Positions 6,605 to 16,660 of a stretch of 64,000 nucleotides of DNA are shown here, one piece after another. Within the stretch, counting starts at the first letter, position 1. Each line of letters begins with the position of its first letter. The notes beneath the pieces were generated by a model. It made no database searches and was not told where the DNA came from. It was given only the letters and a program-made list of their open reading frames with translations. Source of the stretch: Novosphingobium capsulatum NBRC 12533 (GTDB lineage Bacteria > Pseudomonadota > Alphaproteobacteria > Sphingomonadales > Sphingomonadaceae); assembly GCF_001598375.1 (NCBI RefSeq), contig NZ_BCYV01000011.1:186001-250000 (forward strand), given 5' to 3'. A program made the translations under genes and the position numbers.

Positions 6605-9337
6605 GTGTCGCTTCGTCAGGCCTGCTTAACGGTTTTTCAAAGCCGTTCGGGCATGCGGGTAACCATGGCAGACGTATCCGGGGCAGAGCAGATCGAAATC
6701 GAAGCGCGGGGCGAGGAGCGCCGTGACTTTGCACGCACGCAGCGGCGGCGCGAACGCGTGCCGGCCAGCCACGCGCCAAACCCGCGGATGGCCAACCGTT
6801 TGATCGCGCGCGAATGGCCGCAGATCGCAGCGCCGATGGCGGTGGGCCTTGCCGGGCTGGCGCTGCTTAACGGGGTGATTCCCGATGGCATCGTGGTGTC
6901 GGTGGGAATCACCGCGGTCATGCTGGCGTTGCTCGGCGCGCTGGCGGTGCGGGTGGAAAACGCTGGTATCGTCGGCACCGCACCGCGCATGCTGCTGATG
7001 GCGCTGGCCGTAGGCATGCCGATGTTTCTGTTTGGCGCGGCGGTGGGCCACTGGGCCGAGATCGGCGCCGTGCCGTGGTTGCAGGGGCTGGCCCTGCTGG
7101 TAACCGTGTCGCTGCTCGCCACCGTGTTCGAAAGCGGGCAACTGGCCAGCGTGCTGGTGGCGCAAGTGTCGATCTGGGCCGGGGTGGCCTGTGCGGCAAA
7201 CCGCCTGGGCGGGCTGGTCACGCTGGGTATTGGCCTGGCCGTGGCGGTGGCAGCCTATTTCCGCCAGCGCGAAATCGAAGCGCGCGCGCGCGAGCAGATG
7301 GAAATCGAAACGCGCATCCAGACCCGCGCGCAGGAGATTCTGGCCGATTACGAGGAAACCGGCCAAGGCTGGTTCTGGGAAACCGATCGGCGTGGCCAGA
7401 TCACCTATCTTTCGCGCCCGGTCGCCCAGATCCTGGGGCGCGGCGTGGAAGAACTGATCGGCCGGCCATTTCCCGAACTGTTCAACCTGGCCGACCAGGC
7501 CGGCGAGGGTGAGCGCACGCTGGCCTTTCATCTTTCGGCGCGATCGAGCTTTTCCGAACTGGCCGTGCGCGCGGCAACCGACATGGAAGAGCGCTGGTGG
7601 CAGATCAATGGCCGCCCGACCTATGACACGTTCAACAATTTCCAGGGCTTTCGGGGCTCGGGCACCGATCTGACCGAAAAGCGCCGCTCGGCCGAGCATG
7701 CCTCGCGCCTGGCGCAATTCGATTCGCTCACCGGCCTGTCGAATCGCCTGCGCATGTCGCAGACGCTGGAAAAGATCCTGGTAGCGCCGCAGGTGCAGCA
7801 CCGTGCCTGCGCGGTGTTTCTGCTCGATCTCGACCGGTTCAAGCAGGTGAACGATACGCTGGGCCATCCGGCCGGCGATGCGCTGCTCAAGCAGGTAGCG
7901 CAGCGGCTGGAAGGCGTGATCGGCAATGTCGGCCGCGTCGGGCGCCTGGGCGGCGACGAGTTCCAGGTGATCATGCCCGGCAAGATCGAGCGCGACCATC
8001 TGGCCTACCTTGCCAACCAGGTAATCGAACAGCTTTCCGCGCCCTATGCCATCGACGGCAACCGCGTGATGATCGGCGCATCGGTGGGCATTGCCATTGC
8101 CCCCGATGATGGCGTGACCAGCGAGGCGCTGATTCGCAACGCCGATCTGGCGCTCTATGCCGCCAAGGACGGCGGGCGCGGGCGCTATCACTTCTATGCC
8201 GCAGACCTGCACAGCGATGCCGAGGAGCGGCGCCAGCTGGAAGAGGAACTGCGCGATGCGGTGGCCCATGGCGGGCTGGAGCTGTATTACCAGCCGGTGG
8301 TACAGACCGCGACCGAGCGGATCACCGGGTTTGAAGCCCTGCTGCGCTGGCACCATCCCCAGCACGGCTTCATTTCGCCGGCCAAGTTCATTCCCATTGC
8401 GGAGGATACCGGGCTGATCGCCGCGATCGGCGAATGGGCGCTGCGCACCGCGTGCCAGGATCTGGCGCAGTGGCCGCAGGACGTGCGCGTGGCGGTCAAC
8501 GTCTCGCCACTGCAGTTTGCCAATCCGGCGCTGCCCACGATCGTTACTTCCGCCCTGGCCCACGCCGGAGTGGAGCCCGAGCGGCTGGAGCTGGAAATCA
8601 CCGAAAGCGTGTTCCTCAACAACGACGAGGGCACCGACCAGATGTTCAAGCAGCTGAAATCGATCGGCGTGCGTCTGGCACTCGACGATTTCGGCACCGG
8701 TTATTCTTCGCTCGGCTATCTGCGCTCTGCCCCGTTCGACAAGATCAAGATCGACCAATCGTTCGTGCGCGGGGCGACCCAGCCGGGCAGCCGCAATGGC
8801 GCGATCATCGCCTCGATCGTCAGCCTGGCCGAAGCGCTGGGCATGGAAACCACGGCAGAGGGCGTGGAGACGCTGGACGAGCTGGACCTGGTGCGCATGC
8901 TTGGGTGCAGCCATGTGCAGGGCTATATCTATGAACGGCCGCTCTCGGCGGTCAACGCTGCGGCGCGGCTTTCGACTGGGCTGGTGGCCGTGGCCCAGGG
9001 GCCGCGCTCGGCCCGTGCCAGCCGCCAGTCGATGCTGCGCAAGGTCGTGCTGGAAAATGCCGGGCACAAATACAACGGCATGGTGCGCAACATCTCGATG
9101 ACCGGCGCCCTGATCGAGGGGCTGTGGAATGTGCCGGAAGGCACGGTGTTTCGCATCCAGCTCGCCGATGGCCACGTGGTCACGGGCACCTGCCGCTGGA
9201 GCAACGACGATCGCATGGGCGTGGAATTTGCTGCCCCGCTCAAGGCCGATGACGATGGCCGCATTGCCGTGGTCCAGGTGCGCACGCCGGCGTTGGCCCC
9301 GGTGCTGGAGCGGCCCTTGCAGCGCAAGGTGGGGTGA
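6605..9337 (+). CDS. Membrane PAS-GGDEF-EAL-PilZ cyclic-di-GMP protein
   Basis: This 910-residue protein makes, degrades or senses cyclic di-GMP. An N-terminal membrane region with several hydrophobic helices (about residues 75-220) is followed by a PAS domain (about 245-350). The diguanylate cyclase domain keeps an intact GGDEF motif near residue 448. The phosphodiesterase domain has FEALLRW (the EAL motif) near 575 and DDFGTGYSS further on. A C-terminal PilZ-like domain (about 800-890, with NISMTGALIEG) could bind the product. Both catalytic signatures look complete. The start is uncertain: GTG 6605, ATG 6653 and ATG 6665 are in frame, and the GGAGG at 6582 is a little far from each. Confidence 0.93.
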   Translation: MSLRQACLTVFQSRSGMRVTMADVSGAEQIEIEARGEERRDFARTQRRRERVPASHAPNPRMANRLIAREWPQIAAPMAVGLAGLALLNGVIPDGIVVSVGITAVMLALLGALAVRVENAGIVGTAPRMLLMALAVGMPMFLFGAAVGHWAEIGAVPWLQGLALLVTVSLLATVFESGQLASVLVAQVSIWAGVACAANRLGGLVTLGIGLAVAVAAYFRQREIEARAREQMEIETRIQTRAQEILADYEETGQGWFWETDRRGQITYLSRPVAQILGRGVEELIGRPFPELFNLADQAGEGERTLAFHLSARSSFSELAVRAATDMEERWWQINGRPTYDTFNNFQGFRGSGTDLTEKRRSAEHASRLAQFDSLTGLSNRLRMSQTLEKILVAPQVQHRACAVFLLDLDRFKQVNDTLGHPAGDALLKQVAQRLEGVIGNVGRVGRLGGDEFQVIMPGKIERDHLAYLANQVIEQLSAPYAIDGNRVMIGASVGIAIAPDDGVTSEALIRNADLALYAAKDGGRGRYHFYAADLHSDAEERRQLEEELRDAVAHGGLELYYQPVVQTATERITGFEALLRWHHPQHGFISPAKFIPIAEDTGLIAAIGEWALRTACQDLAQWPQDVRVAVNVSPLQFANPALPTIVTSALAHAGVEPERLELEITESVFLNNDEGTDQMFKQLKSIGVRLALDDFGTGYSSLGYLRSAPFDKIKIDQSFVRGATQPGSRNGAIIASIVSLAEALGMETTAEGVETLDELDLVRMLGCSHVQGYIYERPLSAVNAAARLSTGLVAVAQGPRSARASRQSMLRKVVLENAGHKYNGMVRNISMTGALIEGLWNVPEGTVFRIQLADGHVVTGTCRWSNDDRMGVEFAAPLKADDDGRIAVVQVRTPALAPVLERPLQRKVG

Positions 9338-9352
9338 GGGGCTTTGGAGCGT

Positions 9353-9410
9353 TAACATGCCCTCCCCCAGCCCCTCCCGCGTGCGGGAGGGGCTGGGGGA
9401 GGGCATGTTA
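9353..9410. repeat. Perfect 28-bp palindrome (REP-like)
   Basis: Bases 9353-9380 are the exact reverse complement of 9383-9410, separated by only GT. The arms are C/G-rich, built from CCCTCCC, CAGCCCC and TCCCGC. It lies between the c-di-GMP gene and lepA. A shorter relative with the same core (CCCCTCCCGC) is at 15616-15637. It could act as a terminator or as a dispersed palindromic element. Confidence 0.85.
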
Positions 9411-9486
9411 GCGACCCTGATAACTCCCGCCGAAACTGCCCATTGCGCCTGATGACAGCGCGCAACGGGCCTGCTAACGGCGGCGC

Positions 9487-11289
9487 ATGACCGACCTCGC
9501 GCTGATCCGCAATTTTTCCATCATTGCCCACATCGACCATGGCAAGTCCACCCTGGCCGACCGCCTGATCCAATATACGGGCGGCCTGGCCGAGCGCGAG
9601 ATGACCGCGCAGGTGCTCGACAACATGGACATCGAGCGCGAGCGCGGGATCACCATCAAGGCACAGACCGTGCGCCTGGATTACAAGGGCAAGGATGGGC
9701 AGACCTATCAGCTCAACCTGATGGACACGCCCGGCCACGTCGACTTTGCCTATGAAGTGAGCCGCAGCTTGGCGGCGTGCGAAGGCGCGCTGCTGGTGGT
9801 GGACGCAGCCCAGGGCGTGGAAGCGCAGACCCTGGCCAACGTCTATCAGTCGATCGAGCACGACCACGAGATCGTGCCGGTGATCAACAAGATCGATCTT
9901 CCCGCGGCCGAGCCGGAAAAGGTGAAGCACGAGATCGAGGAAGTGATCGGCATCGACGCCAGCCAGGCCGTGCTGGCGAGCGCCAAGGCCGGCATCGGCA
10001 TTGAGGAAGTGCTCGACGCCGTGGTGGCGCGCATTCCCCCCCCGGGCGGCGATCGCAATGCGCCGTTGAAGGCCATGCTGGTCGATTCCTGGTACGACCC
10101 CTATCTCGGCGTGGTCATCCTGGTGCGCGTGATCGACGGGGTGATCAAGAAGGGCTTGCAGGTCAAGTTCATGGCCGGTGGCACCGAACACCTGATCGAT
10201 CGCGTGGGTTGCATGCGGCCCAAGATCGAGCAACTGGCCGAACTGGGGCCGGGCGAGATCGGTTTTATCACCGCGCAGATCAAGGAAGTGGCGCAGGCCC
10301 GCGTCGGTGACACGATCACCACGGTCAAGGGTGGCGCCAGCGAAGCGCTGCCGGGCTTCAAGGAAGTGCAGCCGGTGGTGTTCTGCGGGCTGTTCCCGGT
10401 CGATGCCGCCGATTTTGAAAAGCTGCGCGATTCGATCGGCAAGCTGCGGCTGAACGATGCCTCGTTCAGCTTTGAAATGGAAACCAGCGCGGCGCTGGGC
10501 TTTGGTTTCCGCTGCGGGTTCCTGGGCCTGTTGCACCTGGAAATCATCCAGGAGCGCCTGAGCCGCGAATACGATCTCGACCTTATCACCACGGCGCCGT
10601 CGGTGGTCTATCGTCTGACCATGACCGATGGCTCGCACATGGAACTGCACAACCCGGCCGACATGCCCGATGTTGTGAAGATCGACACCATGGAAGAGCC
10701 GTGGATCAAGGCGACGATCTATACGCCCGACGAATACCTCGGTTCGATCCTCAAGCTGTGCCAGGATCGCCGCGGCATTCAGACCGGGCTGACCTATGTC
10801 GGCGGGCGCGCGCAGGTGAACTATGAACTGCCGCTCAACGAAGTGGTGTTCGATTTCTACGATCGCCTCAAGTCGATCAGCCGTGGCTATGCCAGCTTCG
10901 ACTACGAGCAGATCGGCCTGCGCGAGGGCGACCTCGTCAAGATGAACATCCTGGTCAACAACGAGCCGGTCGACGCCTTGAGCATGATCGTGCACCGCAG
11001 CCAGGCCGATGCGCGCGGGCGCGGGCTGTGCGAGCGGTTGAAGGACCTGATCCCGCGCCATCTGTTCAAGATTCCGATCCAGGCCGCGATCGGCGCCAAG
11101 GTGATTGCGCGCGAAACCATTGCCGCGATGCGCAAGGACGTGACTGCCAAGTGCTATGGCGGTGACATCAGCCGCAAGAAGAAGCTTCTGGAAAAGCAGA
11201 AGGAAGGCAAGAAGCGCATGCGCGAATACGGCAACGTGCAGATTCCGCAGGAAGCCTTCATCGCCGCGCTGCGCATGGGCGAGGAATAG
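9487..11289 (+). CDS. lepA: Elongation factor 4 (LepA)
   Basis: LepA is a ribosome-associated GTPase that back-translocates or rescues stalled ribosomes. The 600-residue protein has all G motifs: [14 protein letters not shown] near residue 13, [19 protein letters not shown], and NKIDLP. It also has the LepA-specific C-terminal region rich in lysine ([20 protein letters not shown]) that binds tRNA. The length matches the family. It stands between the large palindrome and an MscS channel gene. Confidence 0.97.
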   Translation: MTDLALIRNFSIIAHIDHGKSTLADRLIQYTGGLAEREMTAQVLDNMDIERERGITIKAQTVRLDYKGKDGQTYQLNLMDTPGHVDFAYEVSRSLAACEGALLVVDAAQGVEAQTLANVYQSIEHDHEIVPVINKIDLPAAEPEKVKHEIEEVIGIDASQAVLASAKAGIGIEEVLDAVVARIPPPGGDRNAPLKAMLVDSWYDPYLGVVILVRVIDGVIKKGLQVKFMAGGTEHLIDRVGCMRPKIEQLAELGPGEIGFITAQIKEVAQARVGDTITTVKGGASEALPGFKEVQPVVFCGLFPVDAADFEKLRDSIGKLRLNDASFSFEMETSAALGFGFRCGFLGLLHLEIIQERLSREYDLDLITTAPSVVYRLTMTDGSHMELHNPADMPDVVKIDTMEEPWIKATIYTPDEYLGSILKLCQDRRGIQTGLTYVGGRAQVNYELPLNEVVFDFYDRLKSISRGYASFDYEQIGLREGDLVKMNILVNNEPVDALSMIVHRSQADARGRGLCERLKDLIPRHLFKIPIQAAIGAKVIARETIAAMRKDVTAKCYGGDISRKKKLLEKQKEGKKRMREYGNVQIPQEAFIAALRMGEE

Positions 11290-11382
11290 GGGCGTATCTG
11301 CCGCGGGCCGGGGAACCGAACCGCGCGCTATCCGGTTACGTTGGGTGGGAGCGTTCGCTCCTGCAGCAATACCGGAGGCCCT

Positions 11383-12996
11383 TTGCTCATCGTTCGCCTG
11401 TTCCGATTTGCCCTGATCGCGCTGTTGCTGGGCTTCGCGCCGCTGGCCCACGCGCAGTTGACGCCTGCGGCAGCGTCTAGCCCGGTCGCACCCAGTGACC
11501 CGTATGGGCGCGAAACCCCGCGATCAGCGGTAGCTGGCCTGATCCAGGCGCTGGCTGGCCGCGATTACGAACGTGCGGCACATTTCATGTCGGTGCGGCT
11601 GGACAATCCGCGCCTGGCCAATGGCGCCGAAGAACTGGCGCGGCGGTTGCAGGTGCTGCTCGACAAGGGTGGTGCGCTGCGCGCGTTTGGCGCCCTGTCG
11701 AACGATGCCGTGGGCGATCTGAACGACGATCTGCCGTTCAACCGCGAGCAGGTCGGCACGATGCGCGTGGGCGATCAAAAGGTGCCGGTCTTGCTGGCCA
11801 GCAGCCAGCAGGGCCAGGTGGTGGTCTGGCGTGTTGCTCCTGAAACCTTGCAGATTTTGGCCAAAGCCGACGTGCCGCGCGACGCGCCGGTGGCGAGCAA
11901 CAACCCGGATAGCTGGATGGTCGGCGGTGCGCCGATCGGCGATTGGGCGCTGCTGCTGGGCCTGGCGGCGGCCAGTTTTGCCGCGTTTCGTTTGCTGGCC
12001 GCGCTGATCCTGCTGGTGGTGCGGCGGTTGATCCCGCAGTTCCAGGATAGCGCGGTCTATCGCTTCCTGGCAGCGGCCTTGCCACCGCTCAGCCTGTTTC
12101 TGTCGATCATGATCTTCTTCATGTGGGCCAACCGCCTGCCCGTGGCCATCGTCGCCCGGCAAACGCTGCTGCGCTATGGCGGCACGGTGGGCCTGGTGGC
12201 GCTGGTGTGGTTTGCGCTGCGCCTGATCGATGCCATTGCCGAACTGGCAACTCGGCGCCTGCGCCATCACCAGCGGCGCCAAGTGATCTCGGTGGTCAAC
12301 CTACTGCGGCGCGGGGCCAAGCTGTTGCTGCTGGCCTTCACGGTGGTGGGTGTTCTTGATACGTTTGGTATCAATGTTACTACAGGTATTGCGGCGCTGG
12401 GCATTGGCGGCATCGCCTTGGCGCTGGGCGCGCAAAAGACGGTCGAGAACCTGGTCGGCAGTGTCACGGTCATTGCCGATCAGCCGGTGCAGGTCGGGGA
12501 TTTCTGCAAGGTTGGCGATGTTTCGGGCACGGTGGAAGACGTGGGCATCCGTTCCACGCGCATCCGCACCAACGACCGCACCTTGGTCACCATTCCCAAC
12601 GGCGATTTTGCCGCGCGGCAGATCGAGAACTTTGCCACGCGCGACCGCTTCCTGTTCAATCCCACGATCGGCATCGCCTATGGCCTGCCGGTCGCCAAGG
12701 TGCGCGAGGCGGTGGACATCGTGCGCCAGACGCTGCTCGATCACGATGGCGTGCTCAACGATGGCGTGCGCGCCACGTTCACCAACTTTGCCGACACGGC
12801 GCTGACCATCGACGTGTGGTCTTACCTGGCGGGGCCGGATTACAACGCGGCGATGGCGGTGCGGCAGGACGTGCTGCTGACGATCATGGAACAGTTCGAG
12901 GCCGCCGGCATCGTGCTGGCGCAGCCGACACGCTCGGTCATGGTCCAGGGCGGCATGCCGTTGCCTGCTGCCGAAGTGCCGCCGAGCGCGGCGTGA
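11383..12996 (+). CDS. MscS-family mechanosensitive ion channel
   Basis: This is a small-conductance mechanosensitive channel of the inner membrane. A signal peptide (LFRFALIALLLGFAPLAHA) leads a periplasmic domain of about 150 residues. Four or five membrane helices follow, and the last contains the Gly/Ala-rich pore helix (IAALGIGGIALALGAQKTVENL). The MscS beta domain follows with VGDFCKVGDVSGTVEDVGIRS. I chose the TTG at 11383 because GGAGG sits 4 bases upstream; an in-frame TTG at 11341 lacks that. The gene is convergent with the next, and the two stops meet in the palindrome TGATCA. Confidence 0.9.
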   Translation: MLIVRLFRFALIALLLGFAPLAHAQLTPAAASSPVAPSDPYGRETPRSAVAGLIQALAGRDYERAAHFMSVRLDNPRLANGAEELARRLQVLLDKGGALRAFGALSNDAVGDLNDDLPFNREQVGTMRVGDQKVPVLLASSQQGQVVVWRVAPETLQILAKADVPRDAPVASNNPDSWMVGGAPIGDWALLLGLAAASFAAFRLLAALILLVVRRLIPQFQDSAVYRFLAAALPPLSLFLSIMIFFMWANRLPVAIVARQTLLRYGGTVGLVALVWFALRLIDAIAELATRRLRHHQRRQVISVVNLLRRGAKLLLLAFTVVGVLDTFGINVTTGIAALGIGGIALALGAQKTVENLVGSVTVIADQPVQVGDFCKVGDVSGTVEDVGIRSTRIRTNDRTLVTIPNGDFAARQIENFATRDRFLFNPTIGIAYGLPVAKVREAVDIVRQTLLDHDGVLNDGVRATFTNFADTALTIDVWSYLAGPDYNAAMAVRQDVLLTIMEQFEAAGIVLAQPTRSVMVQGGMPLPAAEVPPSAA

Positions 12997-14514
12997 TCAC
13001 CCGATCAGGCGGGATGCCACCACAGCCACGGCGACCAGCACCCCCGCACCCCAGATCGCGCGCGTAAGCGGACGGACCAGGGCGGCCCATTGCGGGGCTG
13101 GTTCGATCGGCGCCGGTGGCTCGGTCAAGCGCTGCACCCCGGCGCGCAACAGGCGCGGTGCGTCATTGCCGAGATGGGCCAGTTCCAGCCCCAGCGCGCG
13201 CAGGATCGGTTGCCAGTGATCGGGCGACAGCCGCGCGGCAACCAGGCGCAGGGTAGATCGGCGCAGCGCGGCCGACAGTTCAAACCCGGGTTCGATGCGG
13301 CTGAGCACGCCGTCGATCGTGACCAGCGCCTTGAAGATCAGCAGCAGGTCTGATGGCATGACGATGCCGGTGTCGCGCAGCAAGGGCAGGAAATCGGCAA
13401 CCATTGGCGCCAGGCGCAGGCTCTCGCCGCCGTGGGTTTCGACCAGGCGGCGCGCCGCGGCGGCCACGGCTGATGCCGACGCGCTGCCGCTTTCATCCCA
13501 GGTGGTGAGAACGTCGGCCATGGCGGCATCGTCGCGCGCGACGAGCGCCTGGGTAAAGCGGATGAACTCCTCGCGCCGGCGGGGCGATACCTGGCCAACC
13601 AGGCCAAGGTCGAGCAGGGCAATGGCATTGCCGGGCAGGCAGCGCAGGTTGCCGGGGTGCGGATCGCCATGGAAGCGGCCGTTGATCAGGACCATGTCCA
13701 GCACCACGTTGGCACCCAGCGCGGCGATGCTGGCCGGATCGATACCGGCATCGCGCAAAGCCTGGCTGCTGGTGGGGGCAACGCCGGCCACGAAATCCAT
13801 CACCAGCACGCTTTCGCTGCTGAGCGGCCAATGGATGTTGGGTACGACCACGCGCGGATTGCGTGCAAAATCGGCGCGCAGCCTGTCGGCATTGCGGCCT
13901 TCCACGGTGAAATCGAGTTCCTGGCGCAAGGCATCGGCGAGTTCCGCCGCCATCGCTCCGGCGCGCAACTGCCGCGCCTGGGCATTGGTGCGCTCGGCGA
14001 GGGCAGCGGCACCCGCGATCAGGCGCAGGTCCGCCAGCATAGGGCCAGTGATGCCGGGCCGGCGGATCTTGACGGCGACCGGGGTGCCATCGGGCAGCGT
14101 CGCCCGGTGCACCTGCGCCATCGAGGCGGCGGCCAGCGGGATTTCATCAAACGTGGCAAAGCACGTTTCCAGTGGTGCACCCAGCGCCTGCTCAAGATCG
14201 GGGCGCAGCGCGGGGAAGGGCAGTGTGGGGGCCTGACTTTGCAACTGCTCCAGTTCTGCGATCCATGGCGCGGGCAGAAGATCGGCGCGCGTCGCCAGGA
14301 TTTGCCCCAGCTTGATCCAGGCCGGGCCCAGTTCTTCCAGCGCCAGGCGCACCCGGCGCGGCGTGGTGGCGGGATCGCCGTCGGGCGTCTCTGCCGCGCC
14401 GCTGCCAGGCATGAAGCGTGCCGCCAGCCAGCCGAGCCCGTGGCGGGCAAGAATGCGGGTGATATCGGCAAGGCGGGCGCTGTCGGCCGCGCGGCCAGGG
14501 AAGGGCAGGGTCAT
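12997..14514 (-). CDS. ABC1/UbiB-family atypical kinase
   Basis: This protein kinase-like protein of about 505 residues belongs to the UbiB/ABC1 (ADCK) family, which supports ubiquinone biosynthesis. Signature motifs are LALEELGPAWIKLGQILATR (family KxGQ motif), ASMAQVHRA (the Ala-rich loop), VAVKIRRPG, FHGDPHPGN and LLDLGLVG. One or two hydrophobic helices close the C-terminus (LTRAIWGAGVLVAVAVVASR). The ATG at 14514 best fits the family's N-terminus; an in-frame GTG at 14577 is an alternative. Whether it is the main UbiB or a paralogue cannot be settled because no ubiE or ubiG is nearby. Confidence 0.88.
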   Translation of the reverse strand: MTLPFPGRAADSARLADITRILARHGLGWLAARFMPGSGAAETPDGDPATTPRRVRLALEELGPAWIKLGQILATRADLLPAPWIAELEQLQSQAPTLPFPALRPDLEQALGAPLETCFATFDEIPLAAASMAQVHRATLPDGTPVAVKIRRPGITGPMLADLRLIAGAAALAERTNAQARQLRAGAMAAELADALRQELDFTVEGRNADRLRADFARNPRVVVPNIHWPLSSESVLVMDFVAGVAPTSSQALRDAGIDPASIAALGANVVLDMVLINGRFHGDPHPGNLRCLPGNAIALLDLGLVGQVSPRRREEFIRFTQALVARDDAAMADVLTTWDESGSASASAVAAAARRLVETHGGESLRLAPMVADFLPLLRDTGIVMPSDLLLIFKALVTIDGVLSRIEPGFELSAALRRSTLRLVAARLSPDHWQPILRALGLELAHLGNDAPRLLRAGVQRLTEPPAPIEPAPQWAALVRPLTRAIWGAGVLVAVAVVASRLIG

Positions 14515-14580
14515 GCCAGCCAAGGTAGGGTGGCGATTGCCGCGCGCAACCTTGGGGTGCGGCATGGCTGGACTCACTCG

Positions 14581-14594
14581 CTAACAATTGTTAG
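14581..14594. promoter_or_regulatory. Palindromic operator candidate
   Basis: CTAACAATTGTTAG is a perfect 14-base palindrome in the short space between two divergent genes. This is a typical position for a repressor or activator dimer to control both. The cognate regulator is not identifiable. Confidence 0.5.
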
Positions 14595-14648
14595 GTTGAC
14601 GAACACGTAGGGTGCGCCAGATCGCCCTGCGGTGCGAGAGGATCTGCC

Positions 14649-15575
14649 ATGGATGCCGCGTTGCATGCCCGCCCCGATGTGTTCGACCCGATCGAGGAAA
14701 CGGCGCGCCAGGCGCCGGCGATGATCCGCTATCTGGGGGAGGGGGATTTCGTCACCCGCCGCTATGTCAGCCAGGGTGCCGAGATCAACACCGGCACTTA
14801 CACCGATCACGCCGTGGTGGTGCGCGATGGCATGCCGCTGCGCGATCACTTCACGCTCGATACCCATGGTTTCATGATGGGCCAGCACCGTTCGGCGGTG
14901 GACGACTTTCACGATGCCGCGATGGTTGACGCGCTGTACCTGGCAGAGGTGGAAGCCCTAGTAGCGCAGTTGTGCGGGGCCAATCGCGTGGCCGCGCAAG
15001 GCTGGATGATCCGCACCTCGGCCGATCTTTCTGCCCGCGCGCGGGAAAAGGTTGCCAATTATCAGCACAATGGCGGCATCCAGCCGCCTGCGGGCGAAGC
15101 GCACGTGGACTACAATCGGCCCACGGCGCGGCGCGCGGCACGGCGCATGCACGACCAGCGCTTTGCCGATCATGGCGGCTATTCCCGCGCGATCTGCTTT
15201 TCGCTGTGGCGCACCTTTTCGCCGGGGCCGCAGGACTGGCCCCTGGCGGTGTGCGACGGGCGCAGCGTGAGCGAGGCGGAAACCGCATCCAACACCCTGT
15301 TCGTGGTAGATGAATTTCCCGAAGGCGACGCGCTGACTGCGCCGGTGGCGGGAGAGGAAAACATGATCGCGGCGACGATCTTCCGCTGTTCGCCCGCGCA
15401 TCGCTGGTGGTATTTTGCCAATATGGCGGCCGATGACGTGCTGCTGTTCAAGTTCAACGACAGCGATGAAAGCGTGACCTGGCGCTGCCCGCACACCGCG
15501 TTCCACGATACCAGCCTGCCCGATACGCGCGTTCGCAGCAGTATCGAGGTGCGTTGCATCGCCTATTTCGACTGA
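14649..15575 (+). CDS. CmcJ/NvfI-family oxidoreductase
   Basis: This 308-residue protein belongs to the family that includes cephamycin CmcJ, the fungal dioxygenase NvfI and related hydroxylases or methylases. Conserved features are AHVDYN, near residue 155, as the first part of a likely metal site, then RAARRMHD, VVDEF (part of a later strand), and RCPHTAFHD near residue 280 with the second histidine. A GAGAGGA element precedes the ATG. It stands alone, divergent from the ABC1 kinase, with no biosynthetic cluster beside it, so the substrate is unknown. Family assignment is good; Fe(II)/2-oxoglutarate chemistry is inferred. Confidence 0.8.
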   Translation: MDAALHARPDVFDPIEETARQAPAMIRYLGEGDFVTRRYVSQGAEINTGTYTDHAVVVRDGMPLRDHFTLDTHGFMMGQHRSAVDDFHDAAMVDALYLAEVEALVAQLCGANRVAAQGWMIRTSADLSARAREKVANYQHNGGIQPPAGEAHVDYNRPTARRAARRMHDQRFADHGGYSRAICFSLWRTFSPGPQDWPLAVCDGRSVSEAETASNTLFVVDEFPEGDALTAPVAGEENMIAATIFRCSPAHRWWYFANMAADDVLLFKFNDSDESVTWRCPHTAFHDTSLPDTRVRSSIEVRCIAYFD

Positions 15576-15615
15576 CGTTTGGATAGGGTGTGTGTGCCAA
15601 CGTGCCCTCCCCAGG

Positions 15616-15637
15616 CCCCTCCCGCTTGCGGGAGGGG
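15616..15637. repeat. Short REP-like hairpin
   Basis: A perfect 10-bp stem (CCCCTCCCGC, TT loop, then its complement) lies after the CmcJ-like gene. The same core sits in the much longer palindrome at 9353-9410. There is no T-run after it, so it is a dispersed palindromic element more than a classical terminator. Confidence 0.7.
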
Positions 15638-15742
15638 AGGCATTCGGTTCTGCGCAATGCGTTTGTGACCAAAGTTTGGCTTGGGGGCGCTTAACCAATT
15701 CGCCCTGTCATTCCACGCGCGGCCTGTGCCAAAGGCGGCGCC

Positions 15743-16660
15743 ATGACCAGCCCATCGCTCACCCATCTCCAGCGCCTTGAAGCCGAGGCGATCCACATCA
15801 TGCGCGAAGTCGTGGCCGAGGCACAGGCGCCGGTCATGCTCTATTCGGTGGGCAAGGACAGCGCGGTGATGCTGCATCTGGCGCGCAAGGCGTTCTATCC
15901 CGCGCCGCCGCCGTTTCCGCTGTTGCACGTCGATACCACCTGGAAATTCCAGGACATGTATGCTCTGCGCGATCGCATGGCGCGCGAAAGCGGGATGGAC
16001 CTGCTGGTCTATCAGAACCCCGAAGCCCAGGCGCGCGGCATCAATCCGTTCGATCACGGCGCGCTCCACACCGATATGTGGAAGACCGAGGGCCTCAAGC
16101 AGGCGCTCGACCTCTATGGCTTTGACGCGGCGTTTGGCGGCGCCCGGCGCGACGAGGAAAAGAGCCGGGCCAAGGAGCGCATCTTTTCGTTCCGCACCGC
16201 CAGCCATGGCTGGGACCCCAAGAACCAGCGGCCCGAGCTTTGGAACCTCTATAACGCCCGCAAGAACAAGGGCGAGAGCATCCGCGTCTTTCCGATCAGC
16301 AACTGGACCGAGCTGGACATCTGGCAATACATCCACCTCAACGACGTGCCGATCGTGCCGCTCTATTTTGCCGCGGTGCGCCCGACCTATGAATGGGACG
16401 GGCAGCTGTTCATGGCCGATGATATCCCGCGCCTGGAAAAGGTCTTGGGCTATCGGCCCGAGATCGTCGAGCGCTCCATCCGCTTCCGCACGCTGGGCTG
16501 TTTCCCGCTGACCGGCGCGGTGGAAAGCAGCGCGGCGACGTTGCCCGAAGTGATCCAGGAAACCCTGCTGACCACCACCAGCGAGCGCCAGGGCCGCGTG
16601 ATCGACAAGGATGCTGGCGGCGCCGGCATGGAAGTGAAGAAGCAGCAGGGGTATTTCTGA
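15743..16660 (+). CDS. cysD: Sulfate adenylyltransferase subunit 2
   Basis: CysD is the ATP-sulfurylase catalytic subunit that makes adenosine 5'-phosphosulfate from sulfate and ATP. The 305-residue protein has the PP-loop motif [13 protein letters not shown] near residue 35. Further family signatures are [32 protein letters not shown] and [15 protein letters not shown]. The C-terminus KKQQGYF is typical. Its stop overlaps the cysN start by one base (TGATG), so the two subunits are translationally coupled. Confidence 0.97.
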   Translation: MTSPSLTHLQRLEAEAIHIMREVVAEAQAPVMLYSVGKDSAVMLHLARKAFYPAPPPFPLLHVDTTWKFQDMYALRDRMARESGMDLLVYQNPEAQARGINPFDHGALHTDMWKTEGLKQALDLYGFDAAFGGARRDEEKSRAKERIFSFRTASHGWDPKNQRPELWNLYNARKNKGESIRVFPISNWTELDIWQYIHLNDVPIVPLYFAAVRPTYEWDGQLFMADDIPRLEKVLGYRPEIVERSIRFRTLGCFPLTGAVESSAATLPEVIQETLLTTTSERQGRVIDKDAGGAGMEVKKQQGYF

